A stretch of DNA of 64,000 nucleotides from Buxus sempervirens (Eukaryota; Streptophyta; Magnoliopsida; Buxales; Buxaceae). Below, in pieces: positions 1 to 12,888 of the stretch (its first letter is position 1; each line of letters opens with the position of its first letter). The DNA lies in contig OX387190.1 in the NCBI GenBank assembly GCA_947561395.2, positions 17,788,858-17,852,857 on the forward strand, read 5' to 3'. Under the pieces are notes generated by a model. That model ran no database searches, was not told the origin of the DNA, and saw only the letters and a program-made list of their open reading frames with translations. Made by a program: the position numbers and the translations under genes.

Positions 1-680
1 AACTCATTTCGGTTGTCAATTGATTTCTTCCGTTGGTGTTGAATAGCCAGTCAGCAGGTGCGGCTGGTCCACTTGTAATTTGGTTAGATAGCATATTGGC
101 ACATGTCTACTCTCTTTCTCTGGTTTTCTTTTTCATGAGTCCATGAGGTGAAATAATTGTGTTTGATTTATTTTCATTTAATTATTGTTGAACTGTATTT
201 TATTGTGGTTATTTTGATTAGTCGTTGCATATTTGTACTGTTACCAACTATTTGCATGACTACTTACTGAAATGTTGTTTCTCATATTATTGTTTTATCG
301 GTTTTGTTTTCAGATATTCCTGGAGAGAACGTTGCCGAGGTAGACACTTCGGGGGATTATATTGACTACCAGGAAGAATATTACTTTACTCCTGTGTAGG
401 ATTAGGAATCTTTAATAATAAATTTGTTTTGGTGTTTGGAGGGATTATTGAATTATTTTAATTAGATGACTTTGGTGGATGATGATCTATTTTATTTTAT
501 TTGACCAGAAACCAGACTTTGATTGATGGTCTAATATTGAATGACTTATTTTTATTATTCCGCACTCTGATTATAATTATTGAAATAGTTTAAGTTTGGT
601 ATTAGTTGTTTTGGGCCATTATTCTAATGAACTAGATTTGGGTTTATGTTTTTAAATAAACCTGGATCTGGGGCGTTACA
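1..680 (+). mobile_element. Family-3 LTR, right end only
   Basis: This stretch matches the last part of the LTR at 12100-16850 and, inverted, the one at 50804-55177. Shared landmarks are the block ending in AGCATATTGGCACATGTCTA, a purine-rich block around 320-400, and a terminal GGCGTTACA at 672-680. The left end lies outside the window, so no target-site duplication can be tested. No coding potential is seen. Confidence 0.75.
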
Positions 681-1627
681 AAAGAAGTTACAAAGGGGCG
701 ACAAGAATTGAGGGTAGATATTGTAATTTCAATATAATATTAAGTTAAATGTACATAGGTAATAAAATGGGGAAAATTGACTTTTGGCGGTTTTGTTATT
801 TTTCTCCAAAAGTTGCGATCAACTCTTTAGTGAAGGGTGTAATTGTAATATTCTTTGAAAATCTATACTGCTATTAAAAGCACAAACTACTTTAAGTATT
901 TTCAATTTTCATATACCTAAAATGTCCTTTCCTGTAATCTTTAATTCCACATATAGAATCTTTATCGCATAAAATTACCTAAAATATCCTTCCCTATAAT
1001 CTTTAATTCCACATATAGAGTCTTTCTCCAATAAAATCCTATCACATTACAACTCTTCTCCAACAATTAACAAAAAGTGAAATATTAACTTCTCTAATAC
1101 AATTTATTATTATTTAGTACAATTTATTTAATACAATTTATTATTATTTAGTACAAAGCGTTAAATATATATTAACTTCTCTAATACAATTTTATTATTT
1201 ATAATCTATATCTATACTACTATTAAAAGCACGAATTACCTTAAGTGTTTTTATTTTTATTTTCACAACTTAAAATATCCTTCTTTATAGTCTTTAATTA
1301 TACATATTTATCTATTTAAAAACCTTTAGTAAAAACATAAAAGTTAATTCATTACATATTTCTCAATACTTTCTTATCTACTAAAGAATCTTAATAAAAA
1401 AATATAAAAGTAAATTATGAATAGTTACGTGTATAAGTTTTCTATATACTAACTAACTACTTAACGTGCCAAGCATTAGAACCATAAACAATTCAATAAA
1501 ATAATTAAATTAATTAAAGGGGAATTTAGATGTGAATTAATTTTATTTGACATTTATCAAATATAATACTCATAATTTTGGTTGTGTAAATCGTGAAGTT
1601 ATAGAAGCCGAAATAAATTTATCTACT
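681..1627. other. AT-rich host DNA with two Helitron-like starts
   Basis: This is AT-rich non-coding DNA. Two copies of a 22-base motif, TCTATACTRCTATTAAAAGC followed by AC, lie at 862-883 and 1211-1232 and differ at one base. Plant Helitrons commonly start with TC followed by a similar CTACTATTAAAAG string. No convincing 3' hairpin plus CTRR end was found, so the Helitron call is tentative. Short AT-rich direct repeats occur at about 1085-1200. Confidence 0.4.
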
Positions 1628-3918
1628 TGTGAGACATGGGAAAATCACCGGAATGATCATCCCTCCGTCAACACACGGGCTCAACGCAAAAGTGGGAGAG
1701 TCGCCACCATTCATGATTTTGGGGTGAGAATGGACACCAAAGAGTTCAAAAATAAGCAAAAATAGCCAAAAGACAAATTCTAGGATAAAAATAACCCTAC
1801 TTGAAAATCAAATCCAGAGATGGGTAAGGGGATTAGATTATGAACGGGGGAAGGTATTAGGCATCCCCATTCATCCACACGAAGTAGTTGCCAAGTGTAT
1901 GTTCATGCTAAAAAAAAAATAAGAAGCTTGCTAAAAATTATGAAAAAGCCTTGAAAAAGGAACAAGTGTATGATATATTCACATGAAGATCCAAATGGAT
2001 TCTAGATCCTCTCTTATGTCAATATCATTTCTGGAATATCTCAAAAGATGGAAATTAAAGCAAAAGTGGCAAAAACCAAGTTGAGGCAAATCCGGGAATT
2101 TTGGTAAAAAGTAAGGTCCTTTGTCTTGAAATCATTCAAATCCAATTTCAAATTGATTCAAACCAACTCTATTTGAATGATTATGATAAATAAGGAACTC
2201 ATGCAAAATCTCAAGTCAATCCGATAAAAAATCTAGGAGTTATGCTCCTTTGAAATTGTTGCTGGGGATTTTTAAAAGTGGTAAGTGGGCAACTTTGGAA
2301 AATTGTCTAGAAAAATCCACTACATAAAAGTCCACGAAATTTGGTGTGATTGAAGTTTGTATGGCCATCTTTCAAAAGAAACTAGCCTCATACAAAAATC
2401 CCTTCGGATGTGCCCTGGGTGGTCTCCCGAACAGGCCCCGAAGATCACAGATTTACCCAGAAAAGTACAAATGAACAATTCTGAGTAAATCGGCTACCAA
2501 TAATTCAAATGGAATCCAAAAATTATGAAACCAACTGGATTTGAAAGTAGACTCATAAAGGAGTACTCATAAATAACAATTACTCGAATCGGACTTAAAA
2601 CGAACACATGGCGGTCCGTCGAAGTGACAAGTTCTGTACTTGAACCTGAACTGTCTACTCAACTTCGACAGAGAGGTGTCAAAAATCCGCTTGATAGAAA
2701 TTTGTGAAATTTGGTGGAAATAAACTAGACAGCCTCACCTTTCCCATGGTTCTGAAATCGCCCCAAAATTCATCCGGATGATAAAGTTATGGGCGTCCGA
2801 AGTAAGGGTACAGGTGCTGTCAAGCTAAGCCATTTTTGAGTAAAACCAAATCCGAAAATTGATAAAAATGTGTGATTCGTGCAAGATGAACACAAATACT
2901 TTAAAAATCATCCAAAAGGCATTCCAGAATTGATTGAGGCCATTTATTTGAGATCTATCACAATGAATGTAATAAACCCCAAATATGAGCCTATCCCGCC
3001 AAAATAGTGATATGTATGTGCAAGTGTAAAAAAACCAAACAAGATCATGCATATAGATTCAACAAGATAGGTTCTAGCATAGCCTAGGGTTCCGTTCCAT
3101 TATCGTTTCCCTTTGTTCTCTCTCCCCGTTAAACACGGTTCTTCAAGATAATCAAGGGTACTTTGAATATGGAACGGTCTACAATCAATCAAAAAGGCCT
3201 TATGCTACATGGGTTCTAGCACTAGGGTCAATCCCCAGTCTCGTTTCTCCTAGATCCCGCCTCCACGTTTTACGGCTAGGGGGAGTCTCGAGATACTTTG
3301 AGCCGGGGAAGGATTTCCACACATACAAACAAGGCTTTACACTACAGAAAGGTAGAAGAAGAGATCTAGATCTAGGAATGTAAAGACAGAAAATAAAAAG
3401 AAAAGTTGAGGCTTACCTGAGTTCGGGAGGCGATTCCGCAGCGGTTTTCTTCTTCTCTTGGAGTTCTTCTTTGCGAGAATTCAAAACAAGAGTTCAGTGC
3501 CATTTGCTCAAGGAGGAGGCTCCTATTTATAGGCAAAGGCTAAGGTCATTGGTAGACACAACTTAATGTCTAGAACCCCCCCAACCTTAACCCTAAGGTT
3601 ATTTCCGAGATTTCCCCTCATTTAATGAGGGATATGATGGTAACAGTGATTTCTCTCGGAAAACCCTAATTTTGAGCAAACTTAAAGTATCCGGTATATC
3701 AGACCGGATAAAAAAGGGCCTTAAGGTATCCGGTACATGGTACCGGATACACTAAGGCTCACATGTATCCGGTATGAGTATTCGGATACAGGAAGGAGTA
3801 CTTGTATCCGGCTTGAGTATCCGGATACAGGTAAAAGTTTATTTTCTTCAATTTCTATGCTGGCTTTCCAGGAGATAATGATTTTTGATGATTGTTTGTG
3901 CAATTTGGGGTGTCTACA
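1628..3918 (-). mobile_element. Family-1 solo LTR (L1)
   Basis: In element orientation this LTR starts TGTAGACACC (complement at 3918) and ends GTCTCACA (complement at 1628). It is flanked by the 5-bp duplication ctact (1623-1627 and 3919-3923), so it is a complete solo LTR of 2,291 bp. Reading on the minus strand it shows a palindrome array (3686-3836), a TATA box in CCTATAAATAGG (near 3523-3534), a splice-donor-like CAG|GTAAG (near 3415-3421), and the family U5. Neighbouring sequence is not transposon-coding. Confidence 0.93.
3686..3836. repeat. Palindrome array in U3 of L1
   Basis: Four consecutive dyads lie at about 3688-3710, 3726-3750, 3765-3789 and 3803-3828. Arms are of the type GTATCCGGTAC / GTACCGGATAC with 3-7 bp between them. 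The array lies about 150 bp upstream (minus strand) of the TATA box. The same arrangement recurs in the other family-1 LTRs with different arm sequences. Confidence 0.9.
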
Positions 3919-6374
3919 CTACTTCAAATTTATCTGATTGTCGATTAAATACAATATTTAATAAACTCATTAAATAATAATTATGTAATAAAAACAAATT
4001 AATTACCGTAATTGCCATTTGAATAATTTTACTATAAGGTGAGTGTGATAATAATTATTTTATGAATAATCAATAATGCCACATTCTTATCACACAATTA
4101 TTCAGATTATTCTACCAAATTATCACATAGGTGGATACTACTGTAATTATTCTATAACTCAATGAATACTTATCATTATTTGATCACAATATTTAGTTTT
4201 TATAATTTATCTAGCTAAATAATTTAAAGAGTTCTTGAATGATGAAAAGAGTTCTTTTATAACACTTATCTAGCTAAAAAAGAATTTTAATAGTAGAACT
4301 AAAATCCTATTTATTCAAACAAAAAGACAACAATCACCATTATTCCAATGGTACAAGTCGATCTGTATAAATAAAGAAATATAAAAAAAGATAAGGACGA
4401 AGAAACTTAGTCAATTGACTCTATGTTGAAAATATAAAGATATATAAAAAAGAAATGACTAAAAAAATAATCCAAAATTAATTAGAAGTAGAAATTTGAG
4501 AAGTTTTCTTATCTTAAATAAAATAATTATATTTACCACGAGATATCAATATTAACAAATCAAGATGAAAAAAAAGTGATAAATGGGAATTATTTAGATT
4601 ATTAATTAATGATGTAGGATGATAATTTTTATTTTATTCTTATGTTATATTTTTACTAATAATAATCATAATAATTCATTGCCACTTTTTAAGAATTCTA
4701 TTTTCTATGTTATATTATTTTCATCAAAAAATCCCAAAGTAAAAAAGACCTTTTAAATCCCACTTATTTAAGTAAATCTTATTGTAATCATCTCAAATCC
4801 TTATCTAAGAAAAGGGAAAAGAGAGACCTACTATAATTGGAAACCTTATCTAAATAATAAGGGATGTCAATTAATAATGTAGGAGGATTTTTTTAATTTT
4901 CTTCTTAATCATAAATTTTCTTATTATTAATAATGATTTGTTACTACTTTTATAAATCTACCTAATTTTATATTTCACAATATTTATCCATTTTAGAATC
5001 CCATATGACTGGAGCAACTCTTGAAGAAAAAGGGAATTCATTATCTTTTTTGAAATTCTGCCTTACTTTATATTATTTTTGTTAAAAAAATTTATCCTTT
5101 TAGAATGAAAGAAAAAAAGTAATAGGTATTATTCGTTCTTATTTTATATTTTTTCTATTCATAATAATAGCTTGTTGTACATGCAATCTAATTTTTATTT
5201 TATTTTCTTTTATTTCACTATAAAAATCTTTGTATTTAATTTTCCAATTAATACATTATGGATCAAATTAAAATTTGAATTCTAATATTATTCAAAATGT
5301 TTACAATGAGATTAAATTAAAAAACACACACAAAATGTTCTTTTATATTTAAATTCTTAGGAAAATGGAAAAAATATATATTTTTTAATTTTTACAAATA
5401 GTATTCTTACACTATATAATAAAAAATAATAACATATTTATCATACATCAATCATAAATCCCGAAGAACGAAAGAAATTTAGTCAAATAATTATAAGTGA
5501 AATTTCCAATAATATATATATAAAAAAGAGGACGATGACTAAGAGAATTATTCAAATAATTATAAGTGAAAATGTTACCAATTTTCGTATATTAAATTAA
5601 ATTATTTATTTGTTTTTAATGTATATACAATCTTCATATACTAAATACTATATTTACTTTTATATTCGTAACATTTAAAAATAGAAGAATATATTTATAA
5701 AATAACAAAAATAACCTCAATTAGTCTTATTCGCTTCATTATTCAGAACTTTATATATTCAAAAAAATATAAATAAAATATTTATTTTCTAATAGTAAGT
5801 AATATATTTATAAAGTTTGTTTTTTATTCTTTTTATGGAAACAAATATTTTATTTTATAATAAAAATAACATATTTATAAAATTTTTTGTTTTTATCGTT
5901 ATACATGTATCTTTATTTCAAAATTATAAGTACTAGGTCCTTAAAATAATTTTTAAGATGAAATTTAAACTCGAGTGCATTGAGGAATAAAAGAATCACA
6001 AACTATGAAATCATTCTCAAAGTGCAAAGCACGGTCACATTTACTAGTCAATTTAAATGTACAACGAACGAAAAGGGGATGTCTGTAATTTGAGTGACAA
6101 CAAAGGGTAAACGTGTAAAGTGCATGAAGCAAACAGGTTGAAGAGCAGGCATGTTGTAAGGCCTTTTTTATAGTTACAGATACACACCAAACTGATCCAT
6201 TGATGTCCTTATTCTCAACAAGAATATGTTGAGAATGTATAAGCCAAGTACAAAAGCAAAAGAACCTTTGAATATCTTTAGGTAGCCTAATATATTTGTT
6301 AGACAAATAGATCTCAAATTTTTATTTGTTTATTTATTTTTTTATGGGGAAAGAAGAAAACTTATATTGAAAAG
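3919..6374. other. AT-rich intergenic DNA, nothing recognised
   Basis: Very AT-rich DNA with homopolymer and simple A/T tracts. There are no long open frames, no clear transposon ends and no RNA gene. A short minus-strand open frame at 5965-6306 matches nothing recognisable. Confidence 0.6.
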
Positions 6375-6860
6375 TTAAGCTCTTACAAACACAAGACCCC
6401 TAGCATCATCAAAGAGAAGAGAACAGAGGAAAGCAAAGGGGAGTGCACAAAGTTTCCACATACATTGGAAACTGTCAATGGCAAAGTTTGCCATCGCATC
6501 AACCACATGATTTCCTTCCCTAAAGGTGTGCACAAAGTGAACTGAAAGAAAGGTGGTGCAAAGATTCCAGATTTCACAAAGTTTGCCACTTCCCCTGAGG
6601 GCTGGAAAGAAGTTGTAACTGTATGAGGGATCTCCTTCCAAAGTCACCTGAGAGCAGCCAATAACAGCAGCTAGCCAAATTGAGTCCTTCTAGTGCAGCC
6701 AGCGCTTCAGCTTGGATTGCCGATGAGACCTTAATCAGTGTTGAAATTCCTCCCAAAAATTTACCATAATGATCACGACAGACAACACCTGTAGCTACTT
6801 GTTTTGATGTACTTTGAAAGGCTCCATTAAAGTTTACTTTAATAAAAGGTGTTTTGATGT
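6375..6860 (-). pseudogene. RNase H-like (RVT_3 type) LINE relic
   Basis: On the minus strand the translation resembles the RNase H-like domain that follows the reverse transcriptase in plant non-LTR elements. It has a valine-cysteine-arginine-aspartate strand followed by GKFLGGIS, then AIQAEALAALEGL (the AEA(x)A helix), and lastly HTFREGNHVVDAMANFA (the histidine/aspartate end of the fold). The two halves are in different frames, with the break near 6600-6650, so it is not functional. No RT or endonuclease part is seen nearby. The family assignment is by motif recognition only. Confidence 0.6.
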
Positions 6861-7916
6861 ACTAGACCCAAATGTTGGAGACAATTAATATGAGGGAAAA
6901 TTACCATACAAAATGATGCTTTCATCCTACCTTTTTACAAAATGATCACTAAATTGAAACTTTTAAAATAATAACCCTTTCATCTAATCCAGTATATCTC
7001 TTTTCTCGGTCAGTTTGGGCCTCATGGGGTCTAGCCTAATTCCTTGTATATGTACAAGTCAGGTGCATGTGTAATACTGCATGTATGAAGAAAGAAATTG
7101 TCGGGGAGGGAACCGTTTTGTAATTGACTACTGTACCTTTTTATTAGTGAATCTTCACAACAATATATAAGGGCTGTTTTGGAAAGTCAGACATTTTGAT
7201 TGGCATGATTCCTAAGAGGGGTCTCGCATTATATATAGTATACATTATTTCCATTAAGGCCACAAGCCATTGGTCATTGGGTTAAAACCCTAGGTCATGT
7301 GGGATGGTTGGTTCAGCCAAAAACCTGTCCCCAGTTCACTGAATTCAATTATTTGGATTAATTTGGACTGACATTGGACCAGTTTTTCATCAATTCTTTT
7401 CCAAGCCAAATTATATAAAATGAATATTATTGGTAACTCTTGCAAGCGACATGCATGATGAATTGCAAGTGCATGACATGATCAAACAACATTATGAGAG
7501 CTTGATGTGACTCAACATCTATATTTCCAAACCTTGATGATAATTGCTGAAGCATCTCAAAAAAGGTTGGCTATCTATCCTCTTTTAGATAATTTGATTC
7601 AGCTCATGCTAACTCTTCCGGTTTCAACAATCACAAAATGAGCATATCTAGCTATGAGAATTGTTAAAATATGACTTCGTAATAAGATGGAAGATGAGTT
7701 TCTCGTAGATTATTTGATCATAAACATTAATTGAAAAGGAGATTGCTTACCAAATTGGTACAAAGTCAATCATGGATTAATTCAATTCTAAGAAGGAGCA
7801 TCGACAAGGGCGGAGCCAGAAAATTAGCTTAGGAGGGACAAATAATAAATCTAAATAAATTCAACTACAATAATACTCAAATGTACATTTCAAAAAAATT
7901 AATTGTAGAAAAAAAA
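6861..7916. other. Intergenic, nothing recognised
   Basis: AT-rich sequence without open frames of note, transposon ends or RNA genes. Confidence 0.5.
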
Positions 7917-8395
7917 TTGGGAGAACTATGAGAAAAGGCCACTTTTGGCCGGTATATATAAAAATAGTTCACAAAAAAACTTCTTTCTAGAAAAGGATCA
8001 CTTTTTTTTTATTTAAAAATTGAACTATAGAGTAACTTTACTGTAGCTATGTGGGATGCAAGCGTAACCTACTTGGGACATGAACACATTATATGTGGGA
8101 TATGAGCATATGATGCGCATGGGGCACAGGTAGGATACGCTAGAATCCCACATAGGATGCGTCATTTCCCACGTAAAATATGCTTGTGTCCCATCTAGGC
8201 TAGGCTCGTAACCCGCATAGCTAAGTAAAAGTGTTTAATTTTTTTTTTGTCTGAAAATGACCTTGAACATCAATTATTTTTTAAAAATGACCCTTTTTTG
8301 TAAATTAGATTTTTTTTATGGAAAGTTTTTATAAATTTAGATAAAAAAGTGGCATTTTTCATTCAGCTTTTGCCATTTTCAATAATATTTAAGTA
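7917..8395 (+). repeat. Dispersed MITE-like repeat, copy 1
   Basis: This region aligns by eye, in the same orientation, with 55995-56388. Shared landmarks are GGCCGGTATATATAAAAATAG near the left end, a middle block rich in variants of ACATGGGACACAA, and AAAAATGACCC near the right end. The middle holds partly complementary blocks, so it could fold back. It lies about 1.7 kb outside the left hAT end, with copy 2 just outside the right one. No target-site duplication was established. Confidence 0.5.
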
Positions 8396-9369
8396 GTAAT
8401 ATTAAAATTACTTTTTGAAAAAATTTTACTCCCTAACATTGAGCATCGAGTACAACCTAACACTGGGTAATCAGAGAAAAACTCGTTTAAATTTTAGGAT
8501 TTATATTATAAGACTACCTAATTAAAAATACCTGGTATTTAGGGCGAGTAAACTTGCAACTTACCTCGTTCGAGTAAATCGGGTGAGTATTCCAAGCTAC
8601 TTGCTGGTTTTTAAACAGTGCTCTCTATGCGTTATATAGTTCGTTTGGTGTAAATGTCTTATCACATTTTTATTTATGAGGACTACTATGATTTCTTCCG
8701 GGATGAGCCAAAAGAAATCTAAGGTATGAATGATTAATTAAAAGAGAGAGAAGCCACAAGCACGCATGCATAACTGTTCTGTCCCTTCTGATTGTTGTCT
8801 CGTCCCCCACTTTTCTTTATTGTGAAGTAAACTTTAAGTAAAGTCCAACTCCCAGCAGAAATTGTCGTTGCTGTCCATGAGCAAGGATTAGACTAATACT
8901 TTGTGGTAAAGGGCTTTCAAGTGCCAATGTGGGGGTATTGCTTTCAGACAAAGAGAGTAGAAATCATTGTTTAAGTAGTTGCAATCATGTGCTTCCAATG
9001 GAACAAGAAATCTAATGTTTTGAGGCAATAAGCTTGTGTCTTGTCAGCTGTTAAGAAATCTAAAGTTTGGAAATGGGTAGCATATTGTTTCATGTTATAT
9101 GGAAATAAATATTATTAAGATAGGAATTAAATATTATTAAGATAAATTTTATCTATATTATAATATAATGTGAACACAAAGGATTCTAGGAAGAAATTTT
9201 AATGGTACTTGTTTGGACCGACGAAAAAAGTACATCTAGTATTATTGTCAAATTAGCTTCTATGGAAAATGAGATGACACTTATTGCCCTTGATTTTTTG
9301 AGATCATAAAATTGCTGTGGAATCATATAAAGTCTAAAGTTGTAAATGGTGCCTTCAATAACCAGACGG
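8396..9369. other. Intergenic, nothing recognised
   Basis: AT-rich non-coding sequence. The minus-strand open frame at 9186-9380 is short and has no recognisable motif. Confidence 0.5.
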
Positions 9370-9372
9370 TTA

Positions 9373-9820
9373 GGCCTCATTTGACGTTCATTTTCTATTT
9401 TTGAACTTCCATGAACTCATAGCATGCAAAAATGAGTTGGGTGGGAGAGGGTGAGTTGGATGTTTAGTTTTGGCCTTTCACTTTTTGTAAACATCCAAAT
9501 GTTTCGAGTTTGCCACAACACAAAGTTAGAAATTCTAACTTTAAAAATGTTATTATAAAAGACAACTTTGTCCTTGTCTCAAGAAAAAATATTTTATAAA
9601 TGATTCCAAGTGTATCCATAGGGGTTTACAAATATTACAATTTTGCCACCACAAACTTAGAAAATGAAAAATGAGAATCCAAAAATGGGTCTTCACCCAA
9701 TTTTGGATTTAGATGCATTTCCAAAACCCATTCCTAATATGTTATCCAAACCACTATTTTCCCCTTAGATTTCATTCCAAGCCTCGGAATACATTCCTAA
9801 AATAAATGCCAAACAAGGCC
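9373..9820. mobile_element. PIF/Harbinger (Tourist)-like MITE
   Basis: A 448-bp non-coding unit has imperfect terminal inverted repeats. It starts GGCCTCATTTGACGTTCATT, and the complement of its right end starts GGCCTTGTTTGGCATTTATT. It is flanked by the trinucleotide TTA at 9370-9372 and 9821-9823. A 3-bp TTA/TAA duplication is the hallmark of PIF/Harbinger elements. No transposase is encoded. The length and ends fit a Tourist-type miniature element. Confidence 0.7.
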
Positions 9821-9823
9821 TTA

Positions 9824-10127
9824 GTTTGCATGTCTAAAAGGACAAACTAGGCTAATTTTTTGCATGTAGATTGATTTATTAGACGAGCATAATTCCAAAC
9901 TAAATGACACATGTTGAAATGTAAAGGTTTTTTGGGTCTGATTGGAGGGGTGTCCTGTCTAATATAACTATCATATTTGCTCGTTTTGCTTAAGTAGATC
10001 CAAGCCAATTCAAGCTTCATTGGAATGATCATAGGTCAATTTTAAGCTAGATTGTTGTCATCCAACTAGTACTAGTTTCAGCCCATGCTTGGCCTGAAGC
10101 AACTATTACAAACAACCATTTGGGCTC
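9824..10127. other. Intergenic, nothing recognised
   Basis: Short non-coding stretch between the MITE and the hAT left end. Confidence 0.4.
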
Positions 10128-11791
10128 TAGGGTTGCTTATTGGGTTGGGCCAACATGGACACGGCATGGCCCAATACGCTTAAAGCTTGCCCGTGCTGTT
10201 CCTAGGGGTGGGCACATGGCACGGCCCGCTACGCATGGTGGCCGAGTGGGCCGTGGCTCGCGAAGCACGCAGGCAGCATGACCCGTGTCATGCATGCATA
10301 AGCGGGCCGTGCCTGCATCGTCGTGCCGACATGTGTGGCACGAAAAAAGGCTAGCCATTTTTCCCCCAAAAAGTGATTTTTACCCTTCCAATAGCCTAAT
10401 AACATCCATATTTGAGGGTAGAGATGGTAAAAAACTATTTTTGGTTTTCTATAAATAGGTCTAACCCTTCTCACTCCAAACCACACTTCTTCTACAATCT
10501 CTCTTCTAAAATCTCTCTAACTCTCTTCATCTTTGTAGCTATCAAGTAATTGTTTTCTTTTTAAATTGCTCAAGCATCAAAGGTGGGAAGTGAACTCTGA
10601 AGGTTGAAGGCCTCAGCTGCAAAGTTCAAGCTTCATTCTCAAGATGTATTCTTCTATTTAATTTCCCAATTTTAAATTCATTATAAATATTATATATATA
10701 AGTAAGTCTCTCCTTTTACCTTTTTTATTATTTGAAAGCCTAGTATAATGGGTGACATACTGTGTAGCTAAGTGCATCTCTAGAAAATTGTCACAAAAGA
10801 CAAGATAATTGCCTAAGGAAACTGGGTTTTAAGTGAGGCCGTTTGTGGCCCCTCCAGTTACTTGGGAATTTCCCCTGTGAATTTTTGCCTACATTATTCC
10901 TCACTTTAATATAGGCAGTGTATCGCCAAAAAATTTATTATTATATTATTTATTAAGCAATTTTTTTTTTTTTACAAATTTGAAAATTGACCTTAGGCAC
11001 CCTCAATACTTTAACACCGAGGAGAGTAGTATCTTAGACCCCTTTCTGACCCACCTTTTTCTGAAGATTTTGATGAGACCCAACCCCTATATAGTGATCC
11101 TTCCATCCAAGATAATGACCTTGAGTGCCCTCCCCTCCAAGATCCCATAGAAATGTGATCATCTTCCATACCACCTAGGAGCAGCAAGAGGCCTAGAACC
11201 TCTGGTGTTTGGCAAAATTTTGCGATTCAAATTTTAGAGGAGGAAGAGAGGGCAGTTTGTAACCATTGCAAAAAAAAAAAAAAAAAGCCACAAAAGTACA
11301 GGTGATACTGGCCACTTGCAATGGCATTTGCAGAAATGTTTTCTGAAACATGGCCAACTAGACCCTAGGCAAGCCCAACTTTCCATCGATAGCTCCAATT
11401 TGGGCAGCTTTGTTTTTAACCACAAAGAGACTAGGCAAGAAATTGTCAAATGGGTAATGCAAGAAGAATTACCCTTTAGATTAATTGAAAGTAAAAGATT
11501 TAACCATCTAATAACCAAATATCTATCACCAGGATATAAACCATTCTCATGCCACACTCTAAGAAGTGATGCTTGTACATCATATAAAAAAAATGAAAAT
11601 AGTATTAATAGAAACATTTTCAAATTGTAGTTTTAAGGTGGCGTTAACCTTAGATATTTGAACAAGTAGACAAAACATAAGTTATTTAGCTATAACTGCA
11701 CATTATATAAATCAGAATTGGAGTATGGAAAAAAGAATAATAACTTTTGCGTCACTGGATTCTAGACATTATGGACCAACTATAGCAAATG
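10128..11791 (+). mobile_element. hAT transposon, 5' part, truncated by LTR G
   Basis: The left end TAGGGTTGCTTATTGGGT is followed by a GC-rich subterminal block with repeated GGCACGGCCC / GGGCCGTG words, typical of hAT termini. Next come a TATA-like CTATAAATAGG (near 10449) and a leader. The transposase relic follows (11041-11791). The element is cut at 11791 by a family-1 LTR. The distal part of the transposase is not found in the window. Its 5' region is echoed in inverted orientation at 55178-55747. Confidence 0.75.
11041..11791 (+). pseudogene. hAT transposase, N-terminal fragment
   Basis: The translation has a BED-type zinc finger: VWQNFAIQI, then CNHC, then an HLQWHLQKC-like end (11205-11350). 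Next is the conserved hAT block EIVKWVMQEELPFRLIES (11430-11490), then a block reading TLDI, a stop in place of the expected tryptophan, then TSRQNISYLAITAHY (about 11650-11710). That block carries the first catalytic aspartate of the hAT DDE triad. The region continues to SLDSRHYGPTIAN, where LTR G interrupts it. Defects are a stop near 11156, loss of frame around 11630, the tryptophan-to-stop change, and loss of the C-terminal two thirds including the dimerisation domain. Confidence 0.8.
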
Positions 11792-12099
11792 TGTAGACAC
11801 CCCAAAATTGCACGATTTTTGATAAATGTTGAAGGAGAGAAATATCTTATTGAAATTTTCAATTTTTAGCATTGGGTTTGAGATCCTTAACCCATTTGAA
11901 TCCAAAACCACAAAGGAAAAGGCACAAACTCAATCTTTTACGCAAAGTCCAACTTTTCTAATTGAATTTTGTTGACTTTTGACTCAAAAAAATGAAATAT
12001 TTTTTTAGGCAAGATTTCAAGATAATTTTTCCCGGTAATCAGGTTTTTAGCAATGTTATTGCCTAAATGAATTTTTTGGGCCTTTAAATCTTAACAAAT
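11792..12099 (+). mobile_element. LTR G, first segment
   Basis: This starts TGTAGACACCCC and follows the same U3 sequence as the 5' LTR of element B and LTR E. It is cut at 12099 by the family-3 LTR and resumes at 16856. It sits inside the hAT transposase relic. Because its right end is missing, it cannot be told whether it was a solo LTR or part of a full element. Confidence 0.85.
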
Positions 12100-12580
12100 T
12101 GTAAAATCCCAGATTTTAGTAATAAATAAATCAATATACTAATTGGTTAATAATATGCAGGAGTTGAAATTTTGGTTCAACCCGGAGGAGTTCAAGATGA
12201 ACTGGAGATAATAGGAGAGCCTATATAAGGTGAGTTCATGATTATGGACTAGGTATTATTTTAATATAATAATTATTTGTGCTATGGTTTATATTATTAA
12301 GAACTAATTAGAAATAAAAAATAAAAAATAAACCATAGGGGAGTGGTCGAACCGAAGGAGAGTGGGTTGATTCGGAATTAGTTGGTTTAAGGATTAAAGG
12401 TTTGTTTGTAATTGGTTTAAGGAAGGAGGGTATATAAGTAAAAGTCATTAAAACAATAAAATAACCTAGTGTGCATGAGTAACCGACGTCTGTAGACACC
12501 CCAAATTGCACAAACAATCATCAAAAATCATTATGTCCTGGAAAGCCAGCACAGAATTTGAAGAAAATAAATTTTTGCCT

Positions 12581-12721
12581 GTATCCGGATACTCAATCCG
12601 GATACAAGTGCTCCTCCCCGTATCCGGATAGTTGTACCGGATACGTGTGAGCCTTAGCGTATCCGGTACCATGTACCGGATACCTTAAGGCCCTTTGTTA
12701 TCCGGTCTGATATACCGGATA
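12581..12721. repeat. Palindrome array in U3 of C2
   Basis: Four dyads lie at 12581-12605, 12620-12646, 12659-12683 and 12699-12721. The third has 11-bp perfect arms, GTATCCGGTAC and GTACCGGATAC, with a 3-bp centre. They lie 150-300 bp upstream of the TATA box. Confidence 0.9.
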
Positions 12722-12876
12722 CCTTAAGTTTGCTCAAAATTAGGGTTTTCCGAGAGCTTTTCACTTTTACCATCATGTCCCTCATTAAATGAGGGGAAAT
12801 CGCGGAAATAACCTTAGGGTTTAGGTTGGAGGGGTTCTAGACATTAATTTGTGTCTACCAATGACCTTAGCCCTTG

Positions 12877-12888
12877 CCTATAAATAGG
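12877..12888 (+). promoter_or_regulatory. TATA box of LTR C2
   Basis: CCTATAAATAGG lies about 150 bp after the palindrome array. The same box is at 17851-17860 (5' LTR of B) and 25180-25190 (E), and on the minus strand near 3523 and 41811. It is weakened to TATAAATAAG in the 3' LTR of B (about 48979). Position and conservation mark it as the LTR core promoter. The transcription start is inferred at about 30 bp downstream. Confidence 0.75.

Noticed and set aside
10137..10486. GC-rich minus-strand open frames suggesting a gene.
   Set aside because: They overlap the GC-rich subterminal repeats of the hAT element and have no recognisable domain.
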